Positions 10,507 through 21,092 of a DNA stretch of 64,000 bases are shown piece after piece (within the stretch, counting starts at the first letter, position 1; each line of letters begins with the position of its first letter). The notes beneath the pieces were generated by a model that saw nothing but the letters and a program-made list of their open reading frames with translations, was not told the DNA's origin and did not search any database. The position numbers and the translations under genes are program-made. The DNA lies in NCBI GenBank assembly GCA_963662175.1, contig OY759216.1, positions 40,627,087-40,691,086 of the forward strand, written 5' to 3'. Source of the stretch: Aradus depressus (Eukaryota; Arthropoda; Insecta; Hemiptera; Aradidae).

Positions 10507-11108
10507 TAAAATAAAATAAATTAATAAAACTCAAATGAAATATATTTTGCTAATTAGTAAATTATCTTTTTCCTTCAAATTTGAGCCCAATCTTAATGCA
10601 GATTATTTCTACCCTCAAGCATTTTAATATATTCCTTCCCCTAGCTAGGCATCATTTAAAATGAAAATATCAAATAATCTGAGAAAAATGTTTTTCCTCT
10701 CTTTCAATATTTTCCGGGAATAAAATAACTCTGAGAAACAACTGAGTTGAAATGTTAAATATTCATTTGTTATTATTTTCTTTCAGAAAGTTTCTTCGTA
10801 ACAAATAATAAAAAAAAAATCTGAAAATAGATAAATATAAAATGATCAAAAAGTATGGCAGAGCTAAAGAGGCAACTTTGCAAACTGAGCAACAAAGCCA
10901 CTGAACTGAATTTGAAATGTTAAATGGAGGGGGGGCCTCTGACTTGGAAATAAGTCTATTTCCATAGCCGGCTTTCCCGGCTTTTCCTACACTGCTTCCA
11001 AGATTATTTCTTTACTTTTTTTTTATTTTTTCTCTCTTCTTTTAATACTCCGTTTTCCTTTATTTAACCGCCATCTAATATGATTTTGTATTTATTCCCT
11101 TAACCGGG
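10507..11108. other. Unassigned AT-rich sequence
   Basis: No gene, SINE or MITE signature recognised. Confidence 0.4.
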
Positions 11109-11335
11109 AGAGGGCGTCGGACCTCAGAGGTAGCATGCTAGTTTACAAAGCTCAAGATCGCGGGATCGAAACCTGACCGACACCATTCTTCGGATAGGAC
11201 GTTGAGAGATAGTTCCGATAGTTTTATGAAAACGAAATAGACAAAATATTACAAGAAGATATGATATTGGTGAATAAACAAGAGGGACACTCATGGATTT
11301 TTTTTTTTTTTTTTGGATTGGCCTCGGTAGACACC
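11109..11335 (+). mobile_element. SINE-A-related element, diverged
   Basis: The head gagggcgtcggacctcagag and a B-box-like gggatcgaaacctg resemble SINE-A, and cttcggataggacgttgaga matches its body. Beyond about 11220 the sequence departs from SINE-A and ends near a T run. Confidence 0.5.
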
Positions 11336-11508
11336 ACATTAGCCATCAATGTGTTATTTTAGTTATATTTACGACATCATGGCCCCGGGAGGGAGTTCTA
11401 TCTAAAAACTCACTCCCGGACGGGATTCGAACCCGCAGACCATGGTGAGACCATGCGACCAAAGCCCTACGCTCTAGCCTGCACGGGCACCATGGCTCCC
11501 CACACATG
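11336..11508 (-). mobile_element. SINE-B (second tRNA-related SINE family)
   Basis: Minus strand: head ggggagccatggtgcccgtg, a region gcaggctagagcg, B box GGTTCGAATCCC, then gtccgggagtgagttttta and agaactccctcccggggcca. The last block recurs at 20440-20660, 22975-23216 and 23343-23466. The B-box match to the RNA polymerase III consensus is excellent. Confidence 0.65.
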
Positions 11509-12030
11509 GATTGAAGCTGAAAAGCGGGATGCCATAACTCACTACATGTAACATATTCATATAGAATACCTGTGTAGAATACAATGTATGTTTAAAAAGT
11601 AGGCTCACCTGGATACCTGTATCTTGTATAATCTGACCAATAAGAATAATTAAATGCTAAATTGTAATGTTTTTTTTTTTTAGATACCTACCTATTATGT
11701 GGAGTAAAGATACACTATTCGAATATCTTGAAAACCCAAAGAAATATATTCCTGGCACGAAGATGATGTTTGCTGAAATTAAGAATTATTCTTAGAATGT
11801 TATAGGACAGTAAAACCTACATACGAGTATATATCGAGAGTAAGAGTGGATGAATCAACTTGTTCTAGGAATTGTGTTGTATTCTGTTGCGAATTGACTT
11901 TTAAAAACTGTAAGTAATGTTGCTTCTTTTGGTATAGAGTGATTTTTATTGGTTACATAAAGATAGTTGTGTGTTTCTCCTCACGGCTCCATGTCCAAAG
12001 ATCAAATCCAAAATATCTAATCAAAAATAT
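11509..12030. other. Unassigned sequence
   Basis: No recognisable gene or repeat. Confidence 0.4.
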
Positions 12031-12042
12031 CAAAAGATAAAA

Positions 12043-12394
12043 GAGGGCGCCGGTAGCTCAGTGGTATGCGTGCTTGACTTCTGAGCTCAAGGTTGTGGGT
12101 TCGTAGCCCGACCGAGGCCCTTAGTTTATTTTATTTGGGAGGTAAAATAAACTTAAGCACGCCGTCCTTCGGATGGGACGTTAAGCGATGGTCCCGAGCC
12201 TGTACGATGTCAGGTACTCGTTAAAGACCCCTGCCCTAGGTGAATAAAAATTTAGAGTAGGCAAAATTTAGGGCTCCCACAGTAGAGTCGGGCTCATGTC
12301 CACCAGAGTGACGACAGAGCGCTCTGGTAGTAGGCGATATGACCTCGTAGTTAAAGCCCGGGCATGAGTCATAAAACCTAACCTAACCTAACCT
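12043..12394 (+). mobile_element. SINE-A, full length with target duplication
   Basis: Best reference copy (352 bp). The head contains A box TAGCTCAGTGG and B-box-like GGTTCGTAGCC; the body contains gcacgccgtccttcggatgg; the end is gggcatgagtcataaaacct with three further AACCT-type units. The perfect 12-bp duplication CAAAAGATAAAA lies at 12031-12042 and 12395-12406, so this is a genuine retroposition. The head could derive from tRNA-Lys (loop containing CTT in sister copies), which is tentative. Confidence 0.95.
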
Positions 12395-12515
12395 CAAAAG
12401 ATAAAATTCCTAACTACAAAATAAACAATTGTCAAATAATATTTATTACTGCCAAATTTAAAATTAATAAATAAAATAAAGAATATTACAATACATTATT
12501 ATAATTTAATATTCA

Positions 12516-12861
12516 GAGGGCGCCGGTAGCTCAGTGGTATGCGTGCTTGACTTCTGAGCTCAAGGTCGTGGGTTCGTAGCCCGACCGAGGCCCTTAGTTT
12601 ATTTTATCTGGGAGGTAAAATAAACTTAAGCACGCCGTCCTTCGGATGGGACGTTAAGCGATGGTCCCGAGCCTTTACGATGTCAGGTACTCGTTAAAGA
12701 CCCCTACCCTAGATGAATAAAAATTTAGGGTAGGCAAAATTTAGGACTCCCACAGTAGAGTCGGGCTCATGTCCACCAGAGTGACGAAAGAGCGCTCTGG
12801 TAGTAGGCGATATGACCTCGTAGTTAAAGCCCGGGCATGAGTCATAAAACCTAACCTAACC
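12516..12861 (+). mobile_element. SINE-A, full length with target duplication
   Basis: Nearly identical to the copy 120 bp upstream, in the same orientation. Flanked by a 12-bp duplication TAATTTAATATT (12502-12513 and 12862-12873), which shows an independent insertion rather than a local duplication. Confidence 0.95.
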
Positions 12862-12873
12862 TAATTTAATATT

Positions 12874-13242
12874 AGCACGATCCTTAGGTACAATTGCATA
12901 GTAAAATGCAACACTGTAAATAAAATTTTAACCCAATAATTAAAAATGTATTGTCTAGAAAGTTGATCCAGTAACACGGTCAATAACGCGCAGTAGGAAA
13001 TTTCAGAACACCCGGTAAAAAAAAATTAAAGACTAAGATTTAAAATGCACAATTATTACCGAGTAAATCCAGTTGATGTACCCTAAGAAATAAAATGTTG
13101 ACCCTCCGTCGGTCCTTTTAGTGAAACAATCCAGATTCTCAAAACACACTTTGAAAGCAGAAATAAATGCTTGTTCAAAGTCAACGATCAAAGTCTTTCT
13201 CATAGAAATAAATATGGAATATGATATTTATGTTTTTGTTAT
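12874..13242. other. Unassigned sequence before the minisatellite
   Basis: No repeat recognised. The open frame that runs through the array begins here at 13121. Confidence 0.4.
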
Positions 13243-13810
13243 TATACACCATGATATTATTATGAAGATGGCTGATGTAGTGAGAGGTGACTATTTCACA
13301 GGTTGTAAAATGATACACCATGATATTATTATGAAGATGGCTGATGTAGTGAGAGGTGATTATTTTACAGGTTGTAAAATGATACACCATGATATTATTA
13401 TGAAGATGGCTGATGTAGTGAGAGGTGACTATTTCACAGGTTGTAAAATGATACACCATGATATTATTATGAAGATGGCTGATGTAGTGAGAGGTGACTA
13501 TTTCACAGGTTGTAAAATGATACACCATGATATTATTATGAAGATGGCTGATGTAGTGAGAGGTGATTATTTCACAGGTTGTAAAATGATACACCATGAT
13601 ATTATTATGACGATGGCTGATGTAGTGAGAGGTGACTATTTCACAGGTTGTAAAATGATACACCATGATATTATTATGACGATGGCTGATGTAGTGAGAG
13701 GTGATTATTTCACAGGTTGTAAAATGATACACCATGATATTATTATGAAGATGGCTGATGTAGTGAGAGGTGATTATTTCACAAGTTGTAAAATGATACA
13801 CCATGATATT
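13243..13810. repeat. 69-bp minisatellite, open in frame on both strands
   Basis: About 8.2 copies of a 69-bp unit (atacaccatgatattattat... gttgtaaaatg). Because 69 is a multiple of three, a plus frame (13121-13834, 237 codons) and a minus frame (13181-13804, 207 codons) both stay open, giving 23-residue repeats (MIHHDIIMKMADVVRGDYFT + GCK on plus). Unit differences in the plus frame include synonymous GAC/GAT and TTT/TTC plus a few replacements (K/T, G/S). No signal peptide, start context or homologous domain supports a real gene. Confidence 0.9.
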
Positions 13811-13834
13811 TTTAAATTAGATATTTTGGATTAG

Positions 13835-14055
13835 ACGTGATACCCTCCTCACATTTCGCATTTTTCAAGTTTTTTTTTCGCACTGGCTAATACTCCATTC
13901 AAATAGGGATTATAACTACTATTAAATACATAATATGAAATAATATAAAAATTGGTTTCATTATCGATTATCCTGTATGCGGTGCAACAACCAAAAGCTC
14001 TCATCCTAAATATACATCTTGTGTGGGGAAGAATTATATTTTTATTTTCCTAAGA
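13835..14055. other. Unassigned sequence
   Basis: AT-rich; nothing recognised. Confidence 0.4.
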
Positions 14056-14220
14056 TCCTACTAGAGGAGGTGGCCTAACTCAAGAACCTTAATAAAGGTC
14101 AGTGTAACGAATGAATCAACACGATATTTAGTGATGATTGGGATGTCCCTGAGTAAAACACCTATTAATTTTCAACCAAGTTCATTAATTCACTCTCTGG
14201 AAGTACATTGCCGGTGATGA
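14056..14220 (-). repeat. TACTTCCCC-family repeat, terminal part
   Basis: Reverse fragment with ggcctaactcaagaacctta and the terminus ggaagtacattgccggtgatgag. Confidence 0.55.
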
Positions 14221-14644
14221 GATGAGTTTTTCAACGGGCCGGTTGGTTTACCTTCATCGTCGATTCATGCCATGAAAGCGGTCAAACAACCAGTTTCAAT
14301 ATTGGCTCTGGTTTCATTCGCTATGTTCAAATGAAGCCAACTTGTAGGCTCTCTCACTGGTTCCTGCATAACTGATGATATGACTTTGCAAGTCCAGGAC
14401 ATTCTATATTTGCTCTATAAATTGAAGCCACAAGATTTGAATGAGGCCATAGCCTGCAGCGAGATGCTGTTGCAAATAAATAAATACTTGGTATACTTCA
14501 TTTGAATATAAATTGATTTCTACTTCGTTGATTGAATAATATTAATTGTTATAAACAATGCAGAACACTTCTAGTTTATTACCACCTGAACGTGCTGCAG
14601 TTCGGGTTTGTTTATTCCATGGAATTTTGTACACTAACAAAAAA
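14221..14644. other. Unassigned sequence
   Basis: Moderately GC-balanced sequence without a recognisable frame or repeat. Confidence 0.35.
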
Positions 14645-15340
14645 GTCGTCGATGAATCAACGGCAATGTAGGTACTTCCCCAGAACGAAATAATCAATTA
14701 ACTTTTTGCTCCTCCTCCAAAACCAGTTGGAACACTGTCTGTACTGTCGATAAATTCATTAGATCGGTAGTTATTAGGGTTTTTGAATTGAGCCCCTCCC
14801 CTGAACCCCTTCAACCGATATCGCTGAAATTAGAAAGATTATGTTCTCATTGAGTTTCAACTTTAAATATGAAATTTCATCTCGATACGTTCATTACATC
14901 GGCAGTTATTGGGGTTTATGAGTTAAGCCTCCCCCTTATCCCTCTCTTCCCTTCTGGCGATTCCACTGAAAGTTGATAAGTGTTGTCCTTATGGGGTTTT
15001 GAAATCCCATATGAAATTTTGTATCGATACATTCATTCTATCGGCAGTTATTAGAGCTTTTATGTTTAGCCTCCCCCCTAATCCCCCTTCTCTCTGGTCG
15101 ATCTGCTTGTAAAATAATTAGTGTCGCCAATAGAGGGTTCTGGATTCACAAACAAAATTTCGTGTCGATACATTCATTCTATCGGCAGTTATCATGTTCT
15201 CAGACACAGAGACAGACAGACTTTTTTTATCGTGTTTGGAATCTAGAGGTCGAAAAACATGAAATTATGTTGAAAACTCGGCATCGAATTTTTTACCGAT
15301 TACATAACTTCCCCTTCACTTCGTATAGCTAGGGAAGTAA
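14645..15340 (+). repeat. TACTTCCCC-family repeat, near full length
   Basis: Reference copy of about 700 bp. Left end gtcgtcgatgaatcaacggc and tacttccccagaacgaa; then ttcattagatcggtagttat and about four internal units of ~125 bp (gttattggggtttatgagtt, cgtgtcgatacattcattc). The distal part has cagacacagagacagacag and a terminal segment acataacttccccttcactt with cgtatagctagggaagtaa. The two ends are inverted copies of TACTTCCC(C)(T)AG. No ORF. Confidence 0.75.
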
Positions 15341-15984
15341 AATGTTAATTAAATTTTATTTTTCAATACATTTGATTCAATGCATTTTTCAGAATTAAAA
15401 ACAAAAAATTGGGTAGCCAGGAAATGGATTCCACGATTATGGGATCTACTCGTATTTCTGTCTGAGTACGTTGCTTTGTTTCACGTATTTTTCCCCATAG
15501 GTGTGTTCTCTTTTTTCTTGACAATGTTTCGGCACACTTCCACGTCTCATCTTCGGCTCACAATGAACATCGTATGTGAAACAGTACAGATTCCTTGATT
15601 CAATTATAGATATTTTCACATATACAAATCATAGGTCCTTTGAAATTCTGTATACACTTCCAAATTCGTGAATTAAGCAAAGCTCATTTCGAATTCGTGA
15701 AATAGGCAATTACAAAGATTCGGGGTAACATATATACAAAATAGTGAACAATTAATTTTATTAATATTGTGTACTTTTCCCTTCAATTACACTATAAAAT
15801 AACATTGTACAAGAAATCATATACTGTACAAGAAACTTATCCTATAAAATTACACTATACAAGTTTACACTATGAAATTACACTCTATTAAAAGTTTTTA
15901 CTATACGAGGTGGGAGGGAAGGAGGCCGGCCGCCATCTTGTTTACTAGCCATTGTCCCAGAACCTGTATTTTCCCCCTACTCCC
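15341..15984. other. Unassigned; degenerate short repeats at 15770-15905
   Basis: 15770-15905 contains diverged direct repeats of acactataaaattacactatacaag type. A 72-codon frame at 15380-15598 is unrecognised. Confidence 0.4.
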
Positions 15985-16018
15985 GGGCATGAGTCGCATA
16001 ATAACTAACTAATATAAT
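15985..16018 (+). mobile_element. SINE-A 3' terminal scrap
   Basis: cccgggcatgagtcgcataataactaacta matches the SINE end, with a TAACTAACTA-type tail instead of AACCT units. Confidence 0.6.
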
Positions 16019-17665
16019 AGGAGAAATACACAATTGATGTATCTACAAGCAGAGCCGAAATATGATGAATGTGGCGTATTTTCTGTTGGAAGATCTAGAT
16101 ATACAAGCTCATAACTTAAGAGTTATCTACAGTAATGGCTATGAGATACAACCGCAATAATTGATCACATTAATAATACACTTATTTGAAGTTAATTAAA
16201 TAGGACATATCTGGATTGTGATGTAAACTACGGAACATTTTTTTTTATGAATATAAAAAGTAAATTTTTTTTTTATAATATAATATATATATTATATATA
16301 TCGAGTTCTTGAAAAAAAACAAGGGACGTCAAATAAAAGAAATCAAAAGAACAGCTGTGAGATAAAATATAGAGAGATGAGTGGTGAGCTAGTTCTGGAA
16401 CAGTGCACATACAGTTGAGATGTTTGTTTTTAGTGAGGTTGAACAATTACCAGAAAGTTGAGTTATCGAGGTCTAAATTATGTGGTAGAAACTTGAAAAG
16501 AAGCTACATTTAATCATATATATTTTTCAATATGCCCAAACAAAAAGAAAAAAGGAATAGTTTTTAAGTATTTAGTTTAATGATTTTGTTCTTTTGGTTT
16601 TTTCTTTTGCTTTGTTTTGTTAAATGTTTAGTTTTTTAATTAATGTATGTAAATGTGTAAATAAAGCAAATAACCCAATTATTTGTCCTTTTAAAATTCT
16701 ATTCTATTCATCTTCCCTGTTGGCCCAGTTATATCATTTGAAAAATCTTTGGATTAGAATTTAATATTATTTAAAATTATTAAAAAATTGGTATCTCTTT
16801 GTAAATCCAAGTGTAAAGTTTGTTAAATGAAATTTTTTTGTTGTATACATGTACTTTCTTAAAAATTGCACGTCATAAATTATTGATAATATTTTTTAGG
16901 GCCATTTTCGAAAAACTACTGTAGAAATCAAAATTTAAATAAAAAAAAGAGATCAAATTTCTACAGGAAACGTGGTAATTAAAATAATTATCACAGGATA
17001 TTCAAAACATATCAACATCAGAACCGGTCAAAATTCAATTCTCCATGTCAGAAATGAGATACATATTTCAGTTGGCAATTGGCCTTAAGGTTTGCTAACT
17101 TTAAGACTCAGAAAAGCATAAGAGGGTCAAATTAGTAATATGGTTTGTTTTCATCATCTTATTCCTATTGTAAAGAATTACAATTTTCCCTAATCATAAG
17201 GCGAGACTTTCTTCAGCATGGAGCTAACCGACAACTAGATATGTAGGTACTATGAAAGGGCGACAAAGATGATCTTGGCAATAACATCAAAAGAAAATTT
17301 AAAGAGCAAGCAAACCTTCTTCAACAATATTCACAAAAATTACTTGGCGCGGACTGCAGTTACGTCATTGAGACTGTTGACCTGTAAACCAACAACAGGA
17401 TATTGACATTGAACATGGATTAACACTTCCGCAAAACATGGAAAGAAGCGGTTAAATATCGGGGCAAAGGATGCAGGCGCCCTTCATACCTTCCCCAGGG
17501 ACCCTTCATACCTGGCATCTTGCTCTCTCTCTCACTCTGCTGTTGGACGTAAGTTGAATTCATCTATCTCATGTTTCCAAGTGTTAACTGTTCTTGTCAT
17601 CCTCTGTTGTTATCATTGAGTTCTGATTTTAATAAATTCTCAATTAGTTTTACTACCTTTAGTTT
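16019..17665. other. Unassigned AT-rich sequence
   Basis: No gene recognised. 17200-17470 is less AT-rich and may be an old coding fragment, but all frames are interrupted and I cannot name it. A small AT palindrome sits near 16270-16305. Confidence 0.4.
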
Positions 17666-17930
17666 ACATTTCGCTCCGTTGATAGAAAAGTGACAAGTAA
17701 AAAATGGCATTACAAAAATGTTTTGCGATAATTGATCATGATGAACCCAAGAAGCCAATATTTTTATGTGGAAAAACGACACAACTGTAATTTTACAGAT
17801 TTGCCACCAGAGAGCAGAAGTCTCGCTTTACTATTTACCGAGATCACAATACTGTTTTATAGAAAAACGCCAGTTGTGAGTTAGGATGATTTTTGATTTG
17901 TGTCACTTTTCTATCAAAGGAGCGATTTGT
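17666..17930. mobile_element. MITE with 30-bp terminal inverted repeats
   Basis: 17666-17695 (acatttcgctccgttgatag...) and 17901-17930 are inverted copies with about three mismatches. The inner sequence matches the 4272-4533 element in inverted orientation. Non-coding, 265 bp. Confidence 0.65.
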
Positions 17931-18103
17931 ATTATAATTGAAGCCTCCCTTGCTAGCCTAAATAATAATACCTCTCGCAATTTGCCAAGCAAAATAAGTA
18001 ATATAAATATGAAGATCCCGGTTGGTGAGTGATGCACCAAAGTATAACTCTAGTAAGAGTCTTAACTATAAAACTACTTCTTCACAAGTGGTGAAGGCGC
18101 CGG

Positions 18104-18508
18104 CACAGTGGTCAAAAACTGATTTTTTCGAGACAAAAGTCTGCCCAGGCAATTTGTTTTGTTCGATTCACAATTAAAATCGAGCGATTTTCTAAAAAAT
18201 CACAAAAAATTATCTATTTTTATGTTTATTCCCGAGTTTCATCACGGTAACTGAATTTTAATTTGAATCGAACAAAAAAAAACTTGGTCAAAATATCTGC
18301 AAACCTCGCTATTTATTTTCTGAAATTTTTCAAAAACTTTATAATTTCCTTTATAAAATAATGTTTTTATAAGTTGATAAAAAATTGTATAAATGAGGTG
18401 AAAGTGAATTCATTTGTGAATAAAATACCGTTAGTTTCATCTTGATAGAATCAGTAGAACGGCCTGGGCAGACTTTTGTCTTGAAAAAGTCAGTTTTTGA
18501 CCACTGTG
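18104..18508. mobile_element. Transib-like miniature element with RSS-like ends
   Basis: About 45-50 bp terminal inverted repeats begin CACAGTGGTCAAAAACTGA and close with the complement (CACTGTG at 18502-18508). The 5-bp sequence CGCCG flanks both sides (18098-18102, 18509-18513), with one extra G on the left. Transib elements have CACWRTG-like ends and prefer CGNCG-type targets. Each end also has ACAAAAGTC 22 nt inside the heptamer, recalling a 23-type V(D)J recombination signal. No transposase frame; a non-autonomous derivative. Confidence 0.65.
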
Positions 18509-18513
18509 CGCCG

Positions 18514-18985
18514 TACCTCTCGGAAGATCTCGGTAATTCTCGCATGCCCCCTTCATAATACCTTACAGTTCCGTGCTGTTGAGCAGATTTCAAACTATGT
18601 CCTCGTAACAATACTAGCTAGACACAAGGACCCTAGATTTGAAAGGACCTTGGTACAAATGGTACAATTGGAATTGTGCGGCATAACCAGTACAATGGAC
18701 AAATTAGCATGACTATACAGACAGAAATTCAGAGACCAACTCCCTGGCCTGCTGTAGAAAACAGTCAACTTTTAATTACTACCTAGTAAGTAGATTTAGT
18801 TTTTCGTAAATGTATTTTTAATTTGTTAATTCTCAATTAGCAGAATTGTTTAAATCATTTGAACTCTCAGAGGAACACTACTCCCATTAGATCAATCATT
18901 GGCTACAATGCATTCCATTTGTAAAAATAATTTTGTATTTAAATGATTCAGTAAGTTTAAATTTATTAGAGAGACGAAAAAGAGA
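18514..18985. other. Unassigned sequence
   Basis: No recognised repeat or gene. Confidence 0.4.
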
Positions 18986-19410
18986 AACTCGTTGGCAGTG
19001 TAACTTCCCCAGCACGAATTATCCATCGACCATTTGATTTAAAAATCTGTACATGGCTTTTACAGGCACATATCCTCATAATAAATTTTGAGTCCATACA
19101 TTCATTACATCGGCAGTTTGGTTTAGGGATTTTGAGTTGAACCCCCTCCCCACCCCTCTTAATATATTATTAATGAAGTCTTTAAGGGTTTTGAATTAGA
19201 GTTGGCTGAAAATCGTCCTTATGAGATTGTGGAAACACATATAAAATTTGGTGTCAATACATTCATTCTATCGGTAGTTATCGTGTTCATAGATATGTAC
19301 ATGATGTATTTTTCCAATTTTTGAAATCAGGTGGTTGGTAAAGAATGAAATTTCCGTAAAAACTCAACAATTACGATAACATAATTTCCTCTTTCGTATC
19401 GCTGTTAAAA
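18986..19410 (+). repeat. TACTTCCCC-family repeat, internally deleted
   Basis: Left end cgttggcagtgtaacttccccagcacgaatt, then ttcattacatcggcag, one or two internal units, and the distal end with ataatttcctctttcgtatcg. Confidence 0.65.
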
Positions 19411-19654
19411 GAAGACTTTTTCCGTTAAAAATGATGAATAATGTGGTCTGTCTCAAGACAGACTTTAATTAGAGACGTAATTACACAATATCCAAAGAGG
19501 TAGGAACATGAATATAATTGGAAGAATACAGATAAAATTGGAAAGTAAGAAAGAAGAGTCACTCCTCCTCAATTCAAGAGCGGGGATAAGTTGTCATGCC
19601 TGACGCACTCCGTGCTGCCAGTGTTGACTCAGGTGGCGAGTAAAGGGTAATGAA
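19411..19654. other. Unassigned; small perfect hairpin
   Basis: A 7-bp stem GTCTGTC/GACAGAC with loop TCAA lies near 19446-19463. No other feature. Confidence 0.3.
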
Positions 19655-20000
19655 GAAAAGTGCAACGATTTCACATTTACTCTGCGACGCCGAACCTGTC
19701 CCACAGTTTCCGTTATCTTGGGTTCTACCTCGACGAAAGATTGACCTGGAACCACCATACAGGACTCAAACGACTAGAAGGTTCCCTCCAACAGAAGTTA
19801 AAGATAGTTAATCCAAACTATCCGTGGAGCATAAATTGTCTCAAAACATTATACATACGGACTAGAAATATGGGGTTGTGCTAAGCCATCCAACATCAAG
19901 CACATCCAATCCTTTCAATCCAATGTCCTAAGAACCAGCCTACTATGTTTCCAACCATACCCTACACAATGATCACAAAGTTCGTTTTGTCGTTAACCTT
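19655..20000 (+). pseudogene. Jockey-like LINE reverse-transcriptase remnant
   Basis: One frame reads RYLGFYLDERLTWNHHT, matching the VRYLGFYLDSRLTWNPHT segment of the intact frame at 61286-61936. Further on, frames recall the yGLELWG...IQSFQSxxLR region. Frameshifts and stops show it is dead. This is the region just after the polymerase core in Jockey-type elements. Confidence 0.7.
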
Positions 20001-20025
20001 GTTAAGCCCTGCTTAAAATATATTT

Positions 20026-20127
20026 GATGTGGCCATTATAAGACTTAAACCAACCACGCTTACAGATCACTCTCTCTTCCTCTCCCCATCCTAATTTCAT
20101 ACTGGCATTACTGGGTATAAGAAAGTC
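20026..20127. mobile_element. TGTGATGTGG-family MITE, left half
   Basis: gatgtggccattataagact, aaccaaccacgcttacagat, cactctctc, then cttcatactggcattactggg-like sequence. This is the left half of a palindromic MITE split by a LINE; the right half is at 20955-21092. Confidence 0.65.
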
Positions 20128-20950
20128 ATTTATAAAACTGTCCTGAGACCGGACATCACATATGCGAGTGAAACCTGGGTCCTGATTAGGAGGGACCAAG
20201 TCTTGCTCTTGGGAGAGAAAGGTATTGAGGAAGATACACGGCCCTACTCCAGAGGGGGATAGATGGAGGATACGGACCAATAGGGAGCTGAGGGACCTGA
20301 ACAAGAGTGCTTATAAATACTTAATTACATATAAATACTTAAACAACCAACCGAAAACACAAACTAAAATAATTTCTGTAATAATAATAAAAATAAACGT
20401 CTATTATTATTTATTATTATTTTTTTTTGTGTTATGAACGATGCATATCAGCCATGTCTCTTTTAACGGTGTTATCCTACTTATTTATTACGACATCCAT
20501 AGCCCCGGGAGGGAGTTCTATCTACGAAATAAAACTCACTCTCGGACGGGATTCGAACCCGCAAACAAAAAACGGCATTTTATAACTTTTCGAGGAATGA
20601 ATGATATGATAGTTTTATGAGCAATTACATTTCTGATTATACCATCCAGAGGGGAGCCATGTCGTCAATACATTGACTTGGTGGCCTTCGTGAAGCTGGG
20701 GTGGCTGAGATGGCTGGGACATCTACAGAAGATGGAGCCAGACAGAAGGCCGAGGAGGATACTGGAGGGACACCCGAAAGGACAGAGGAGAGGGTGATCC
20801 CGCTTACGTTGGCTGGAGGACGACGTCACAACGATGGGTGTGAGAAGGTGGAGACGGCAGGTCGAGGTTGGAGAAGAATGCAAAGGCCCAGATTCTACAA
20901 GGACCGTAGCGCCGGGGAAAGTAAAGTAATGAAACAAAAAAAAAAAAACC
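20128..20950 (+). pseudogene. Non-LTR retrotransposon 3' end, interrupted by a SINE-like insertion
   Basis: Two parts of one reverse-transcriptase C-terminus. Part one, 20128-20309: YKTVLRPDITYASETWVL, LLLGRKVLRKIHGPTPEG, WRIRTNRELRDLNKS. Part two, about 20663-20935: VAFVKLGWLRWLGHLQKM, a Pro/Arg-rich segment, SRLRWLEDDV, then an A-rich tail. The parallel fragment at 28.3-28.6 kb reads straight through this junction (RNLYKSPNLVAFVKQG), which proves the 20310-20662 segment is an insertion. It is 5'-truncated inside the MITE; a short tcattt flanks both ends. A stop in part two shows decay. Confidence 0.75.
20310..20662 (-). mobile_element. SINE-B-type element inserted in the LINE
   Basis: About 353 bp shared with 22862-23216. 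Minus strand: gggagccatgtcgtcaat-related 5' end, an AT-rich segment, B box GGTTCGAATCCC, gtccgagagtgagttttatt, agaactccctcccggggct, then an A/T-rich tail. It interrupts the reverse-transcriptase frame between the NKS and the DLVAF residues. Confidence 0.7.
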
Positions 20951-20954
20951 TGAC

Positions 20955-21092
20955 GCCAATTCATTTCTTTCATACACCCCAGTATTGCCAAGATGTTTTA
21001 GATGTTTTGAAGGAGACGGGGAGAGAGAGAGAAAGAGTGAGAGAGATCTGTAAGCGTGATTGGTATAAGTTACAAGTCTTGGCCACATCACA
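20955..21092. mobile_element. TGTGATGTGG-family MITE, right half
   Basis: Contains ccccagtattgccaagatg, a gagagagaga stretch, gatctgtaagcgtgattggt and ggccacatcaca. It completes the MITE begun at 20026. Confidence 0.65.

Noticed and set aside
12043..12115. tRNA gene (A and B boxes present)
   Set aside because: The tRNA-like head belongs to a repeated SINE with body, tail and target duplication; folding as a mature tRNA is incomplete.
12371..12394. Telomeric tract
   Set aside because: AACCT units are only 2-4 copies long and always form the 3' tail of a SINE.
13121..13834. 237-codon ORF as a protein-coding gene
   Set aside because: It is a 69-bp minisatellite read in frame, equally open on the opposite strand, with no domain, signal or gene context.
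19446..19463. Hairpin GTCTGTC/GACAGAC as a terminator
   Set aside because: Isolated short hairpin without a gene upstream; expected by chance in 64 kb.
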